Assembly: GCA_018401375.1 (NCBI GenBank)
Contig: JAGYKR010000012.1
Span: forward strand, 1 to 64,000
Direction: 5' to 3'
Length of the DNA: 64,000 bases
Origin: Ilumatobacteraceae bacterium
GTDB lineage: Bacteria > Actinomycetota > Acidimicrobiia > Acidimicrobiales > Ilumatobacteraceae
In this document: positions 1 through 9,801 of the stretch, one piece after another
Layout of the letters: every line of letters starts with the position of its first letter
Numbering within the stretch: the first letter of the stretch is position 1
The notes under the pieces: generated by a model
Database searches by the model: none
What the model was told of the DNA's origin: nothing
Seen by the model: the letters and a program-made list of their open reading frames with translations, nothing else
Position numbers and translations under genes: made by a program

Positions 1-168
1 GACCTCGATAAACCCGAGCACATCGGACAGCACCGGTACTGGCTCAGGCACCGAAGTTGTCGTCGGTGCGGGGTTCGTTGTCGACGAAGCCTGCGTCTGC
101 GAATCAGATCCCGCACAAGCGGCCAATGTGAGCACCAGCGCACACAAGGCAGCGCCGAGCCCTTTCAT
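1..168 (-). CDS. Putative secreted lipoprotein, N-terminal fragment
   Basis: Fifty-six codons read leftward off the window edge. The N-terminus is a lipoprotein signal: a short basic start (MKG), a hydrophobic stretch and a lipobox LAAC with the acylated Cys at residue 18. A Ser/Thr/Pro-rich linker follows, as in surface-tethered actinobacterial lipoproteins. The mature domain is outside the window, so the function is unknown. The start codon overlaps the stop of the upstream helicase (TGATG), which suggests translational coupling. I see the signal peptide directly. Membrane anchoring is inferred. Confidence 0.75.
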   Translation of the reverse strand, partial: MKGLGAALCALVLTLAACAGSDSQTQASSTTNPAPTTTSVPEPVPVLSDVLGFIEV

Positions 169-1574
169 CAGACGTCGACCGCCGCCGTGACTCCCCCGCT
201 GGCTGTCCCAGTTGCTGCGCTGGTATCGATGCCGGCAAGAGCGGCCAGATCCAGCAAGCCAGGGTTGTTACTGAAAACCTCAATCGGAGCGATGTTGGGT
301 AGTCGCAGGCCACGCTGCAAAATCCGAACCTGAGTGTGCTGGTTGTATTCCACAAAGGTCACAGCCCAACCGTCACGTCCAGCGCGGGCCGTGCGGCCTG
401 ACCGGTGCAGATAATCCTTCACATCAGGCGCCGGCTCGTAATGGATCACAGCCCCGATGTCATCGATATCGATACCCCGGGCAGCAACGTCAGTCGCTAC
501 CAAAATCGCTAACCCACCCTCGGAGAAACGTCGCAGCGCTTTTTCCCGGGCCGGCTGCGGAAGATCGCCATGGATCGCCGATGCGTTCACACCGAGATCC
601 TGAAGACCGTGAGCTACGCGGTCGCACAAACGCTTGGTCTGGCAGAACACGACGATCTTGGGAATTGACCGACCGATTGCCGCGATCACTCGGTCCTTGT
701 CCATGTGGTGCACAGCTAGGAAAAGGTGATACATGGTGCCCACCGTGTCGGTGGCGGAATCGATCGCCACTTCCACGGGGTCTTTCAGGTAATGACGGAT
801 CAAGTGGCCGACATCACCGTCCAACGTGGCTGAGAACAACATGGTCTGGATCCGGCCGGTGCAATGACGAAGGATCCATTCCACCTGCGGGGTGAATCCA
901 TCATCGGCCATCCGGTCGGCTTCGTCGAGGCACATGTACTGCACCCCGGACAGGTCTACCTCCCCGGATTTGATCAGGTCGATCAAACGCAGCGGGGTCG
1001 CAACCACCAACTCCACGCCCTTAGCCAATTCCTCAACCTGATGGTGACGGCTCGCACCGCCATACACGGCGAGCACGCTGAGGCCTGCGTGGCGGGCCAC
1101 CGGCTCGAGCACCTCGGCTACCTGCACGGCGAGCTCACGGGTGGGGACGAGCACGAGACCGAGCGGACGTGATGCTTCAGCAGGGCCTTGAATCCGAGAC
1201 AGCATCGGCACACCGAATGCAAGGGTCTTACCTGATCCGGTCTTGGCCCGTCCGCACACGTCGCGTCCCTGCAAAGCAATCGGGATGGCCTCCACCTGGA
1301 TCGCAAACGGCTGAGCAAAGCCCGCAGCCGCGAGGCCTGCGTCGATGTGTTCGGGTACCCCGAGAGCGGCAAAACCCGTGGGAGGTTCGATCGGCGGGAG
1401 AGCAGTCCCTGATGTGAGGTTGCCAGCGGTGACGTGATCGCGAGAGCTGGTGTCACGGGGACCGTTGTCGCGTGAGGAGCTATCAGAAGATGAGTCGCCG
1501 GGACGCCGGCCGGGACGCCGAGGACGTCGCTCTGGGCCGCGACCGCCTCCTGGGCGTTGAGATGGTTGATTCAT
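168..1574 (-). CDS. DEAD-box ATP-dependent RNA helicase
   Basis: A 468-residue RNA helicase that probably remodels RNA or ribosome-assembly intermediates in the cytoplasm. The order is: a basic Arg/Gly/Pro/Ser tail (1-60), Q-motif region (about 86-105), Walker A AKTGSGKT (110-117), PTREL (144-148), DEAD (217-220), SAT (248-250), VATDVAARGIDI near 359-370, and HRSGRTAR (390-397). Motif Ib reads TPLR instead of the usual TPGR. The open frame runs much further upstream, but that part is antisense to leuA. The ATG at 1574 fits the domain and has a TANNNT box 9 nt before it. The N-terminal tail contains a duplicated 12-nt unit (1500-1523). The specific paralogue (RhlE- or CsdA-like) cannot be decided. 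Confidence 0.93.
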   Translation of the reverse strand: MNQPSQRPGGGRGPERRPRRPGRRPGDSSSDSSSRDNGPRDTSSRDHVTAGNLTSGTALPPIEPPTGFAALGVPEHIDAGLAAAGFAQPFAIQVEAIPIALQGRDVCGRAKTGSGKTLAFGVPMLSRIQGPAEASRPLGLVLVPTRELAVQVAEVLEPVARHAGLSVLAVYGGASRHHQVEELAKGVELVVATPLRLIDLIKSGEVDLSGVQYMCLDEADRMADDGFTPQVEWILRHCTGRIQTMLFSATLDGDVGHLIRHYLKDPVEVAIDSATDTVGTMYHLFLAVHHMDKDRVIAAIGRSIPKIVVFCQTKRLCDRVAHGLQDLGVNASAIHGDLPQPAREKALRRFSEGGLAILVATDVAARGIDIDDIGAVIHYEPAPDVKDYLHRSGRTARAGRDGWAVTFVEYNQHTQVRILQRGLRLPNIAPIEVFSNNPGLLDLAALAGIDTSAATGTASGGVTAAVDV

Positions 1575-1583
1575 GATGCTGAC

Positions 1584-1589
1584 AGGGTA
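1584..1589 (-). promoter_or_regulatory. -10 box of leaderless helicase promoter
   Basis: TACCCT on the minus strand lies 9 nt before the helicase ATG. It fits the TANNNT consensus seen before many genes in this window. No clear -35 is visible. Confidence 0.45.
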
Positions 1590-1645
1590 CCTGCGTATCT
1601 CCCTGTATGCCGGTACCGCGCATGCGCGCTGGGATCTGATCTGTC

Positions 1646-1651
1646 TATACT
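1646..1651 (+). promoter_or_regulatory. -10 box of leuA leader promoter
   Basis: TATACT lies 8 nt before the ATG of the leader peptide. The transcript would therefore start at or next to that ATG, making the leader peptide leaderless. Confidence 0.6.
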
Positions 1652-1659
1652 TCACAGCG

Positions 1660-3601
<1,942 letters not shown>

Positions 3602-3642
3602 CAGCGTGACCCGTTATCTGGTCACATTACGGAGGTCTCTTC

Positions 3643-3834
3643 ATGAAAGTCGTCGTCAATTTTGATTTGTGTGCGTCCACCGGCGCGTGCATGCAGTTCA
3701 GCCCCGAGGTATTTGAGGTACGCAGCGATGGCTACCTCTACGTCCTCCATGAGAACCCGCCGGCCGAACTCCACGACAGCGTGCGCGAGGCCGCCGAGAT
3801 GTGCCCGACCGGCGCAATCTCGCTCGAGGATTGA
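3643..3834 (+). CDS. Ferredoxin, single [3Fe-4S]-type
   Basis: A 63-residue electron carrier. Three cysteines (C10, C16, C54) are spaced C-x5-C ... C-P, the pattern of small ferredoxins that donate electrons to cytochrome P450s or Rieske-type oxygenases. The sequence around CPTGAI is typical of the family. A strong GGAGG site lies 7 nt before the ATG. It sits 5 nt before pyrF and probably shares a transcript with it, but the two have no obvious functional link. No P450 is in the window, so the redox partner is unknown. Confidence 0.9.
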   Translation: MKVVVNFDLCASTGACMQFSPEVFEVRSDGYLYVLHENPPAELHDSVREAAEMCPTGAISLED

Positions 3835-3839
3835 TCCAG

Positions 3840-4685
3840 ATGTCACGAGGCTTCCATCAACGGTTGCGGGCCGTGTGGGAGTCCCAGGATTCCCAGTTGT
3901 GTGTGGGCCTCGATCCGGATCCGTCACGTTTTCCCGGGCATCTGCGAACATCAGATCCTGCCAAGATCCCCGGCGCAATCGCCCGTTTCTGCATCGAGAT
4001 CGTCGATGCCACCGCCGATTTGGTCTGCGCCTTCAAACCACAAATTGCGCACTTCGCAGCCCAGCGCGCCGAAGGGGCGCTCGAAGAGGTGTGCCAGCAC
4101 ATCCGTGAACAACACCCTCAGGTGGTCCTGATTCTCGATGCCAAACGCGGTGACATCGGTTCCACCGCCGAGTTTTACGCGGTGGAAGCATTCGACCGCT
4201 ACCTCGCTGATGCGGTCACCGTGAACCCATACCTCGGGACCGATGCGGCCCGGCCACTACTGGAACGGGGCGGGGTGATCGCACTGTGTCGGACGAGCAA
4301 CGCCGGTTCAGCCGAGGTCCAAGACCTCGATGTGCACGGTCGTCCCCTCTATCTCCATGTGGCCGAAATGGTCGCTCAACGTTGGTCTGAGTGGGGAGAT
4401 TGCGCACTCGTTGTCGGTGCCACCTATCCAGCCCAAATCGCCGCTGTTCGAGCCTGTGTGGCCGACCTTCCGGTCCTTGTCCCCGGGATCGGCGCCCAAG
4501 GCGGAGACCTCGAGGCCTCAGTGGCCGCCGGTCTCGATGGCACCGGACGGGGCCTCATGATCTCAAGTTCTCGTCAGATCTTGTATTCCTCCGGCGGTGA
4601 GGATTTTGCGGCCGCGGCGCGTCTCGAGGCGCAAAGCACCAGGGCCGCCATCAATCAAGCAGCATCCGCAAGCGGCATCCGTTAG
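3840..4685 (+). CDS. pyrF: Orotidine-5'-phosphate decarboxylase
   Basis: A 281-residue enzyme that decarboxylates OMP to UMP, the last step of pyrimidine synthesis. The catalytic D-x-K-x-x-D set appears as LDAKRGDIG (D100, K102, D105). Together with the N-terminal [12 protein letters not shown] and the length, this marks the type 2 PyrF subfamily common in actinobacteria and myxobacteria. The open frame extends 13 codons further up into the ferredoxin gene. The ATG at 3840 is preferred because it gives the family's normal N-terminus. The rest of the pyr operon is not nearby. Confidence 0.95.
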   Translation: MSRGFHQRLRAVWESQDSQLCVGLDPDPSRFPGHLRTSDPAKIPGAIARFCIEIVDATADLVCAFKPQIAHFAAQRAEGALEEVCQHIREQHPQVVLILDAKRGDIGSTAEFYAVEAFDRYLADAVTVNPYLGTDAARPLLERGGVIALCRTSNAGSAEVQDLDVHGRPLYLHVAEMVAQRWSEWGDCALVVGATYPAQIAAVRACVADLPVLVPGIGAQGGDLEASVAAGLDGTGRGLMISSSRQILYSSGGEDFAAAARLEAQSTRAAINQAASASGIR

Positions 4686-4690
4686 TGAAT

Positions 4691-4740
4691 AATCAGCCGT
4701 AACCGATCAGCCATAACCGATCAGCCGTAACCGACCAGCC
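4691..4740 (+). repeat. 14-nt tandem array between pyrF and serA stops
   Basis: About 3.5 copies of ATCAGCCGTAACCG with period 14 (TCAGCC at 4693, 4707, 4721; degenerate ACCAGCC at 4734). The array fills the 59-nt gap between two convergent genes. No hairpin terminator is evident there. Confidence 0.85.
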
Positions 4741-4744
4741 GGCG

Positions 4745-6310
4745 TCACGAACTCAGCGAGGTCACGCTGATGATCCCCGGCGCCAAACGCAGGCGCTCCA
4801 ACACGTCAGCGGGAACCTTCTCCGTCGGGGCAATCAGCATCACAGCCGTACCTTCGGTCTCGGCACGGCCCACATCCATGTCGGCGATGTTCACCCCGGA
4901 ATCACCGAGCAACGTTCCGACGGTGCCGATCACGCCCGGACGGTCGTCGTTGGCCACCATCAACATGTGCGTTGCCGGCGGGACATCAAAGGAGTTGCCG
5001 TCCAACCGCACGATGCGTTGCTCGGCGCGCCGCCCCTGCAAAGTGCCACTAATCGAGTGGCCCCCACCGGAGACGGTGATCAAGTTCACGAAGTCATCAG
5101 CAGTGGTAGTGGATGTTTCACGGATCTCAAGTCCATGCTCGGCGGCTAACTGCGGGCCGTTCACATAGGTGACCGATTGATCGCTGATCTCGGAGAAGAA
5201 CCCCTTCAGCGCAGCTAACCCGAGGATCCGGGTGTCGTATCCACCGATCTCGCCTTCGCAACACAACTCGATGGTGGTCGGCACCCGTTCGCACAAAGAT
5301 GCAAACAAGTTCCCGAGGGTCTCTGCCAAGGGCAGATACGGACGCAGCGTGTCATTGGCCTCGGCTGCCGACACGTTGACGGCAAAGGGGACAAAATCTC
5401 CAGCCAGCGCTAACTGCACCATGTCCGCAATCGCATCCCCTGCTTTGTCCTGGGCTTCACGGGTGCTTGCTCCGAGATGCGGAGTGACCACGATCTGGGG
5501 CAGGCCAAACAGCGGAGACGAGGTGGTGGGCTCGGTATCAAACACATCGAGGGCCGCTCCGGCGATGATCCCGTCGCGCACGCAGGCTGCGAGATCTTCC
5601 TCCACCACGATCCCGCCTCGAGCCACATTGATCAGCCGCATCGACGGCTTGGCCCGAGACAGCATCTCGGTATCAAACAAGCCGATGGTCTCTGCGTTCT
5701 TCGGGAGGTGGATGGTGATGAAATCGGAGTCCGCCACGAGTTGTTCCAGTGGCACCAGCTCCACCCCGATCTGACGAGCCCGTTCCGCTGAGACGAAGGG
5801 GTCGTAAGCGATCAGACGCATCTGGAAAGCCTTCGCTCGGTCTGCCACCAACTTACCGATCCGGCCGAGGCCGACCACACCGAGGGTCTTGTCAGCTAGT
5901 TCTACGCCTTCCCATCGACTGCGCTCCCATCGACCCTCCACGAGTGCAGCATGGGCCTGGGGCACGTTGCGCGCCTGAGACAACAGCAGAGCCATGGTGT
6001 GCTCGGCCGCAGAAATGATGTTGCTCTGCGGCGCATTGACCACCATCACGCCGCGACGGGTGGCGGCGTCAACATCCACGTTGTCGAGGCCGATCCCTGC
6101 CCGACCGACCACAACTAAATCCTCCCCGGCTTCAAGCACCTCAGCGGTGACTTGAGTGGCAGAGCGAATAATCAAAGCGTGAGCCCCTTTGATGCTGTTC
6201 AGCAACTCATCGGGAGACAGATCTACTGCGATGTCCACGGTGTGGCCAGCTGCGCGCAGGCGGTCCAATCCTCCGTCGGCGATCTCTTCGGTGACCAGGA
6301 TGCGTGACAT
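4745..6310 (-). CDS. serA: D-3-phosphoglycerate dehydrogenase
   Basis: A 521-residue NAD-dependent enzyme that oxidises 3-phosphoglycerate to 3-phosphohydroxypyruvate, the first step of serine synthesis. The NAD-binding loop GVVGLGRIGK, the catalytic Arg in NVARGGIV and the catalytic His in VTPHLGAST are present. An intervening substrate-binding domain and a C-terminal ACT domain (about 450-521) follow, so this is the long serine-regulated form found in mycobacteria. A GTG three codons earlier is possible, but AAGGA lies about 10 nt before the ATG at 6310. glyA, which uses serine, lies at 44 kb. Confidence 0.96.
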   Translation of the reverse strand: MSRILVTEEIADGGLDRLRAAGHTVDIAVDLSPDELLNSIKGAHALIIRSATQVTAEVLEAGEDLVVVGRAGIGLDNVDVDAATRRGVMVVNAPQSNIISAAEHTMALLLSQARNVPQAHAALVEGRWERSRWEGVELADKTLGVVGLGRIGKLVADRAKAFQMRLIAYDPFVSAERARQIGVELVPLEQLVADSDFITIHLPKNAETIGLFDTEMLSRAKPSMRLINVARGGIVVEEDLAACVRDGIIAGAALDVFDTEPTTSSPLFGLPQIVVTPHLGASTREAQDKAGDAIADMVQLALAGDFVPFAVNVSAAEANDTLRPYLPLAETLGNLFASLCERVPTTIELCCEGEIGGYDTRILGLAALKGFFSEISDQSVTYVNGPQLAAEHGLEIRETSTTTADDFVNLITVSGGGHSISGTLQGRRAEQRIVRLDGNSFDVPPATHMLMVANDDRPGVIGTVGTLLGDSGVNIADMDVGRAETEGTAVMLIAPTEKVPADVLERLRLAPGIISVTSLSS

Positions 6311-6440
6311 AGTGACCACATCCTTACCGCCGCATCGGTCTCAGGCCAACGGAGCCCGAGACTGCCCTCGCTCAGCATGGCCGTTTCGTGGGTCCGAGCG
6401 TCTACCTTTGGGTCCACCGCCATGTCGAGGAGATGCTCAC

Positions 6441-7181
6441 GTGACCCCGCCCCATCTCGAGATCCGCAGTCTGACCAGTGCCCCGGAGATGACGGCGCTT
6501 TGCACCGTTTTCCAACAGGTGTGGGGTTCTGCGACCCCATTGGTGGAGGTAGAACTACTGACCGCAATCGCCCATTGCGGCGGCTACGTGGTCGGAGCCT
6601 TTGACGCCGGCAACATCATTGGCGCCTCATTTGGATTTCTTGCACAACATCGCGGAGAGCCGGCCTTACACAGCCATGTAACCGGAATCCTGCCCGGGGT
6701 GCAGCTGTCCGGAGTGGGGCGGGCGATGAAAAACCATCAGCGGCAGTGGGCCCGCGAGGCCGGTCTGAAATGGGTGACCTGGACCTTTGATCCTCTGGTG
6801 CGACGCAATGCGTGGTTCAACATTGAAGTGCTCAAGGCCGAGGTCGCTGAGTATCTCACTAACTTCTACGGACCGATCGATGACGCGATCAATACCAAAG
6901 ACGAGTCCGATCGTCTCTTGGTGGCATGGCCGGCCCTCCCAGAACCCGACCGTGATCCAGAACCCGACCGTGATGAGGTGAACTCACACCGCACGACCAG
7001 CGAGGGCCTGATCACGGTGGCAACACCCGAGGATGTGGTGGTGTTGCGCAGAACCCACCCCGACGAAGCATTGCGATGGCGCCGTCAGGTGCGGGCCGAA
7101 CTCGCTGGGCCGGTGAGTGCCGGCGCCGAGGTGGTCGGGTTCACCCGTGACGGTTTGTACTTGCTGAGGCCCGCATCATGA
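6441..7181 (+). CDS. GNAT-superfamily acetyltransferase (COG3375-like)
   Basis: A 246-residue protein of the predicted N-acetyltransferase type often found beside enolase-superfamily genes. The core has an SGVGRAMK acetyl-CoA loop and a WTFDPLVRRNAWFNI segment characteristic of that group. The start is GTG at 6441 with GAGGAG (6427-6432) at good distance. The longer open frame upstream is antisense to serA. Its last codon overlaps the next gene (ATGA), which implies coupled translation. Near residues 167-178 a six-residue unit PEPDRD is duplicated by an 18-nt repeat. The substrate is unknown. An N-acyl amino acid is a reasonable guess from the neighbour. Confidence 0.85.
   Translation: MTPPHLEIRSLTSAPEMTALCTVFQQVWGSATPLVEVELLTAIAHCGGYVVGAFDAGNIIGASFGFLAQHRGEPALHSHVTGILPGVQLSGVGRAMKNHQRQWAREAGLKWVTWTFDPLVRRNAWFNIEVLKAEVAEYLTNFYGPIDDAINTKDESDRLLVAWPALPEPDRDPEPDRDEVNSHRTTSEGLITVATPEDVVVLRRTHPDEALRWRRQVRAELAGPVSAGAEVVGFTRDGLYLLRPAS
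6940..6975 (+). repeat. 18-nt direct duplication inside the GNAT gene
   Basis: Two adjacent 18-nt copies differing only at the last base. They are in frame and encode PEPDRD twice, in a probable linker. Confidence 0.85.
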
Positions 7182-8332
7182 CCGGGACCTTTCGCCTCAT
7201 CGGCCTCGAACTCCGGCGAATCTCGCTGCCCTTAGTGACTGCGTTCACCACTAGTTTCGGCTCGGAGAACCATCGCGACATCTTGCTGCTGCGTGTCGAG
7301 CTCGAGCGGGAGAACACAATCTTTGAGGGATGGGGAGAATGTGTGGCTCCTAACGATCCCACCTACTCAGCCGAGTATGTCGCAGCAGCAGAGATGGTGA
7401 TCGAACAGCACCTCTTTGCGCGCTTGGCCGGATCGGAGCGAATCGCTGCTGCCGAGGTGCATCGTCTGCTCCGAGCCGTCAAAGGCCACCCGATGGCCAA
7501 AGCCTCGCTCGAGATGGCGATCCTCGACGCCGAACTACGCGCCGAGGGGACCTGCCTGGCCACCCATCTCCACGGCGATCAACCCCTCACCCGTGACCGC
7601 ATCCCCGCAGGAGTGAGCGTGGGCATTTTCGCTGACCTCGACCAGCTGCTTGCCGCCGTTCAGGGTTATGTGGACGACGGCTATCAACGGATCAAACTGA
7701 AGATCCAACCTGGATGGGACATCGATCCGGTCCGTGAGGTGCGCGCTCTCATCGGCCCCGAACTCGGACTGCAAGTGGACGCCAACACCGCTTACACCCG
7801 CCACGATGCGGCGCATCTGCGCTTATTGGATGAGTTTGATCTGCTGCTGATTGAACAACCGCTCCCCGAAGACGATCTGCTCGGCCACCGCGACCTCGCG
7901 AACGCCATCGACACACCGATCTGTCTGGATGAATCGATCATTTCGGTGACCACGGCTCTCGACGCGATCGACATCGGTGCCGCAGAGATCATCAACATCA
8001 AACCCGGTCGGGTCGGTGGCTATCTCGAGGCCCGCCGGATCCACGATCTCTGCCGTGACCGTGGGATTCCCGCGTGGTGCGGGGGCATGCTCGAAACCGG
8101 AATCGGACGAGCGGCCAATGCCTCCTTGGCGAGCCTCCCTGGGTTCACCCTCCCCGGAGACATTTCGGCCGCCGAGCGGTTTTACGCCCGCGACATCGTG
8201 GTCGCACCGATCACCCTCGTGGAGGGCAACGTGGTGGTCCCCACCTCCCCTGGGCTCGGTTTCGATCTGGATCAGGGGATTCTTGAGGCCGCCACCCGCT
8301 CCACCCGGCACCTGCGCAGCGAATCCCGGTAG
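7178..8332 (+). CDS. Enolase-superfamily o-succinylbenzoate synthase / N-acylamino acid racemase
   Basis: A 384-residue enzyme of the MLE/OSBS/NAAAR subgroup. The catalytic set is visible in order: KLK (first acid/base Lys), then DANTAY, EQPL and DES (metal ligands), then IKPGRVGG (second Lys). GGMLETGIGR is also conserved. OSBS makes o-succinylbenzoate for menaquinone. NAAAR epimerises N-acylamino acids. Many members do both. No men genes are nearby and the gene overlaps a GNAT acetyltransferase, so I lean towards N-acylamino acid racemisation. The sequence alone cannot settle it, hence no gene symbol. Confidence 0.85.
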   Translation: MTGTFRLIGLELRRISLPLVTAFTTSFGSENHRDILLLRVELERENTIFEGWGECVAPNDPTYSAEYVAAAEMVIEQHLFARLAGSERIAAAEVHRLLRAVKGHPMAKASLEMAILDAELRAEGTCLATHLHGDQPLTRDRIPAGVSVGIFADLDQLLAAVQGYVDDGYQRIKLKIQPGWDIDPVREVRALIGPELGLQVDANTAYTRHDAAHLRLLDEFDLLLIEQPLPEDDLLGHRDLANAIDTPICLDESIISVTTALDAIDIGAAEIINIKPGRVGGYLEARRIHDLCRDRGIPAWCGGMLETGIGRAANASLASLPGFTLPGDISAAERFYARDIVVAPITLVEGNVVVPTSPGLGFDLDQGILEAATRSTRHLRSESR

Positions 8333-8335
8333 ATT
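8330..8335 (+). promoter_or_regulatory. -10 box formed by the upstream stop codon
   Basis: TAGATT lies 8 nt before the ATG at 8344. Its first three bases are the stop codon of the upstream enolase-superfamily gene. Confidence 0.5.
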
Positions 8336-8343
8336 CCGCTCCC

Positions 8344-8757
8344 ATGAGCTTCGCTTTCTTGTCGGATGAATGGATCACTGCGGCCCGTGAGATTCGTACC
8401 CGCCACGAAAGTGCCGCCACGGCGCTGACCCTCGAGGCCAAGATCAACCTATTGATCACCGAGGTGCCCTTCGGCGGGGGCACGATCCACAGCTATATGG
8501 AAGCCACAAACGGCCGACTCGATCTGGAGTTAGGGGCCCTCGACTCCCCTGATTGCACGGTTACCACCGACTACGCAACGGCCCGAGCCCTCCTCGTTGA
8601 TCAAGACCCCGCAGCCGCAATGCAGGCATTTATGTCGGGGCGGATCAAAGTCCAAGGCGACATGATGAAACTGATGGCCATGCAGACCTCGGTGCCCGAT
8701 GATGAGGTGGCTCGGCTCGTAGCAGACGAGATTCGCCAAATCACCTCGGCGGGCTGA
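8344..8757 (+). CDS. SCP2 sterol-binding-domain protein
   Basis: A 137-residue single-domain protein of the SCP-2 fold, a hydrophobic pocket that binds lipids or acyl chains. The diagnostic segment is FMSGRIKVQGDMMKLM near residues 98-113, with an N-terminal half of alternating strands. No signal peptide is visible, so it is cytoplasmic. Actinobacteria carry many such proteins next to steroid or acyl-CoA genes, and an SDR follows here on the other strand. The ligand is unknown. A TANNNT box 8 nt before the ATG suggests its own leaderless transcript. The TGA stop lies in a tandemly duplicated 15-mer. Confidence 0.85.
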   Translation: MSFAFLSDEWITAAREIRTRHESAATALTLEAKINLLITEVPFGGGTIHSYMEATNGRLDLELGALDSPDCTVTTDYATARALLVDQDPAAAMQAFMSGRIKVQGDMMKLMAMQTSVPDDEVARLVADEIRQITSAG

Positions 8758-8780
8758 TCTGATTCGGGCTGATCTGATTC
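8751..8780 (+). repeat. 15-nt perfect duplication spanning the SCP2-gene stop
   Basis: GGGCTGATCTGATTC occurs twice back to back. The first copy contains the stop TGA (8755-8757) and the second repeats it in phase. A degenerate third copy may start at 8781. Confidence 0.9.
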
Positions 8781-8793
8781 GGGCCCGTCTGGG

Positions 8794-9681
8794 TTACAGA
8801 TTTTTGCGGGCGGCACCCATCGGTGCGAGCGCGGCGGCCAGATCGCTGACCGTCCACATTTCGTTTTGTTCCACGGTCTCGGCCATTGCCCAGGATTCCA
8901 CCCGCTTCACCACGCCACCTTGAACAAAAAAGGTCTCCCCGGTGAATGCGCACTCAGATGTGCTCAGGTACGCCACCAGGGGTGAGATGTTGGCCGGGTC
9001 CCATTCGTCGAACCCTTCCTGCTTCGGGGCCATGATCGAATCCAGGCCAGGTGTGGCCAAAGTGAGACGGGTGCGAGCCCCAGGTGCGATGCAATTAGAC
9101 ACCACCCCGTAGCGGCTGAGCTCTTTGGCCACGATCTGGCTGAACGTCGCAATCCCCGACTTGGCCGCCCCGTAATTACTCTGGCCGGGGTTGGAGAACA
9201 GACCTGAGGTAGACGAGGTATGCACGAGGTTACGGGGCTTGGTGATGCCGGCCTTGTGCTGCTCACGCCAGTAGGACGCCGCCCAGCGCGTGGGAGCGAA
9301 ATGGCCCTTGAGGTGCACCGCTATCACCGCATCCCACTCAGCCTCGGTCATGTTGACCAGCACCCGGTCACGCAGGATTCCGGCGTTATTCACCAGAATG
9401 TCGAGGTCACCGAACGTGGAGATGGCCGTGTTGATCAGATTCTGAGCACCCTCCCAATCGGCCACGTTGTCGCCATTGGCCACGGCCTCGCCACCGGCGG
9501 CGCGGATCTCTGCCACTACCTCTTCGGCCGGGCTGAGGTCAGAACCTTCGCCGTCGTTAGCAGCACCGAGGTCGTTGATCACCACCTTGGCTCCTTCGGC
9601 CGCAAACAGCAGTGCGTGTTCGCGTCCGATGCCGCGTCCGGCGCCGGTGATGATCGCCACCCGTCCCTCGAGAGCTCCCAT
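8794..9681 (-). CDS. Short-chain dehydrogenase (3-hydroxyacyl-CoA dehydrogenase type)
   Basis: A 295-residue NAD(P)-dependent oxidoreductase. The TGAGRGIG dinucleotide motif, NNAG, and the Ser/Tyr/Lys triad (STSG with YGAAK) are intact. The long loop after the first strand and the C-terminal tail resemble the hydroxyacyl-CoA dehydrogenase domain of peroxisomal multifunctional enzyme 2, so beta-oxidation or steroid side-chain chemistry is likely. The ATG at 9681 follows AAAGGA at good spacing. The open frame continues upstream without support. The exact substrate is unknown. Confidence 0.88.
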   Translation of the reverse strand: MGALEGRVAIITGAGRGIGREHALLFAAEGAKVVINDLGAANDGEGSDLSPAEEVVAEIRAAGGEAVANGDNVADWEGAQNLINTAISTFGDLDILVNNAGILRDRVLVNMTEAEWDAVIAVHLKGHFAPTRWAASYWREQHKAGITKPRNLVHTSSTSGLFSNPGQSNYGAAKSGIATFSQIVAKELSRYGVVSNCIAPGARTRLTLATPGLDSIMAPKQEGFDEWDPANISPLVAYLSTSECAFTGETFFVQGGVVKRVESWAMAETVEQNEMWTVSDLAAALAPMGAARKNL

Positions 9682-9801
9682 GCGCGGTGTTCCTTTCTGA
9701 CCTGCAATGGCACCGTTGCCATTATCTCGTCTCTGACGTGTCGGCCACCGACCCAAGGTTGGTGGCACGCATGCCTGAGCGCTTCGGCAGAACCGTAGCG
9801 A

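Noticed and set aside
4691-4740. Array as a bidirectional intrinsic terminator
   Set aside because: The repeats are direct, not inverted, and no stable GC hairpin with a T-tract is visible.
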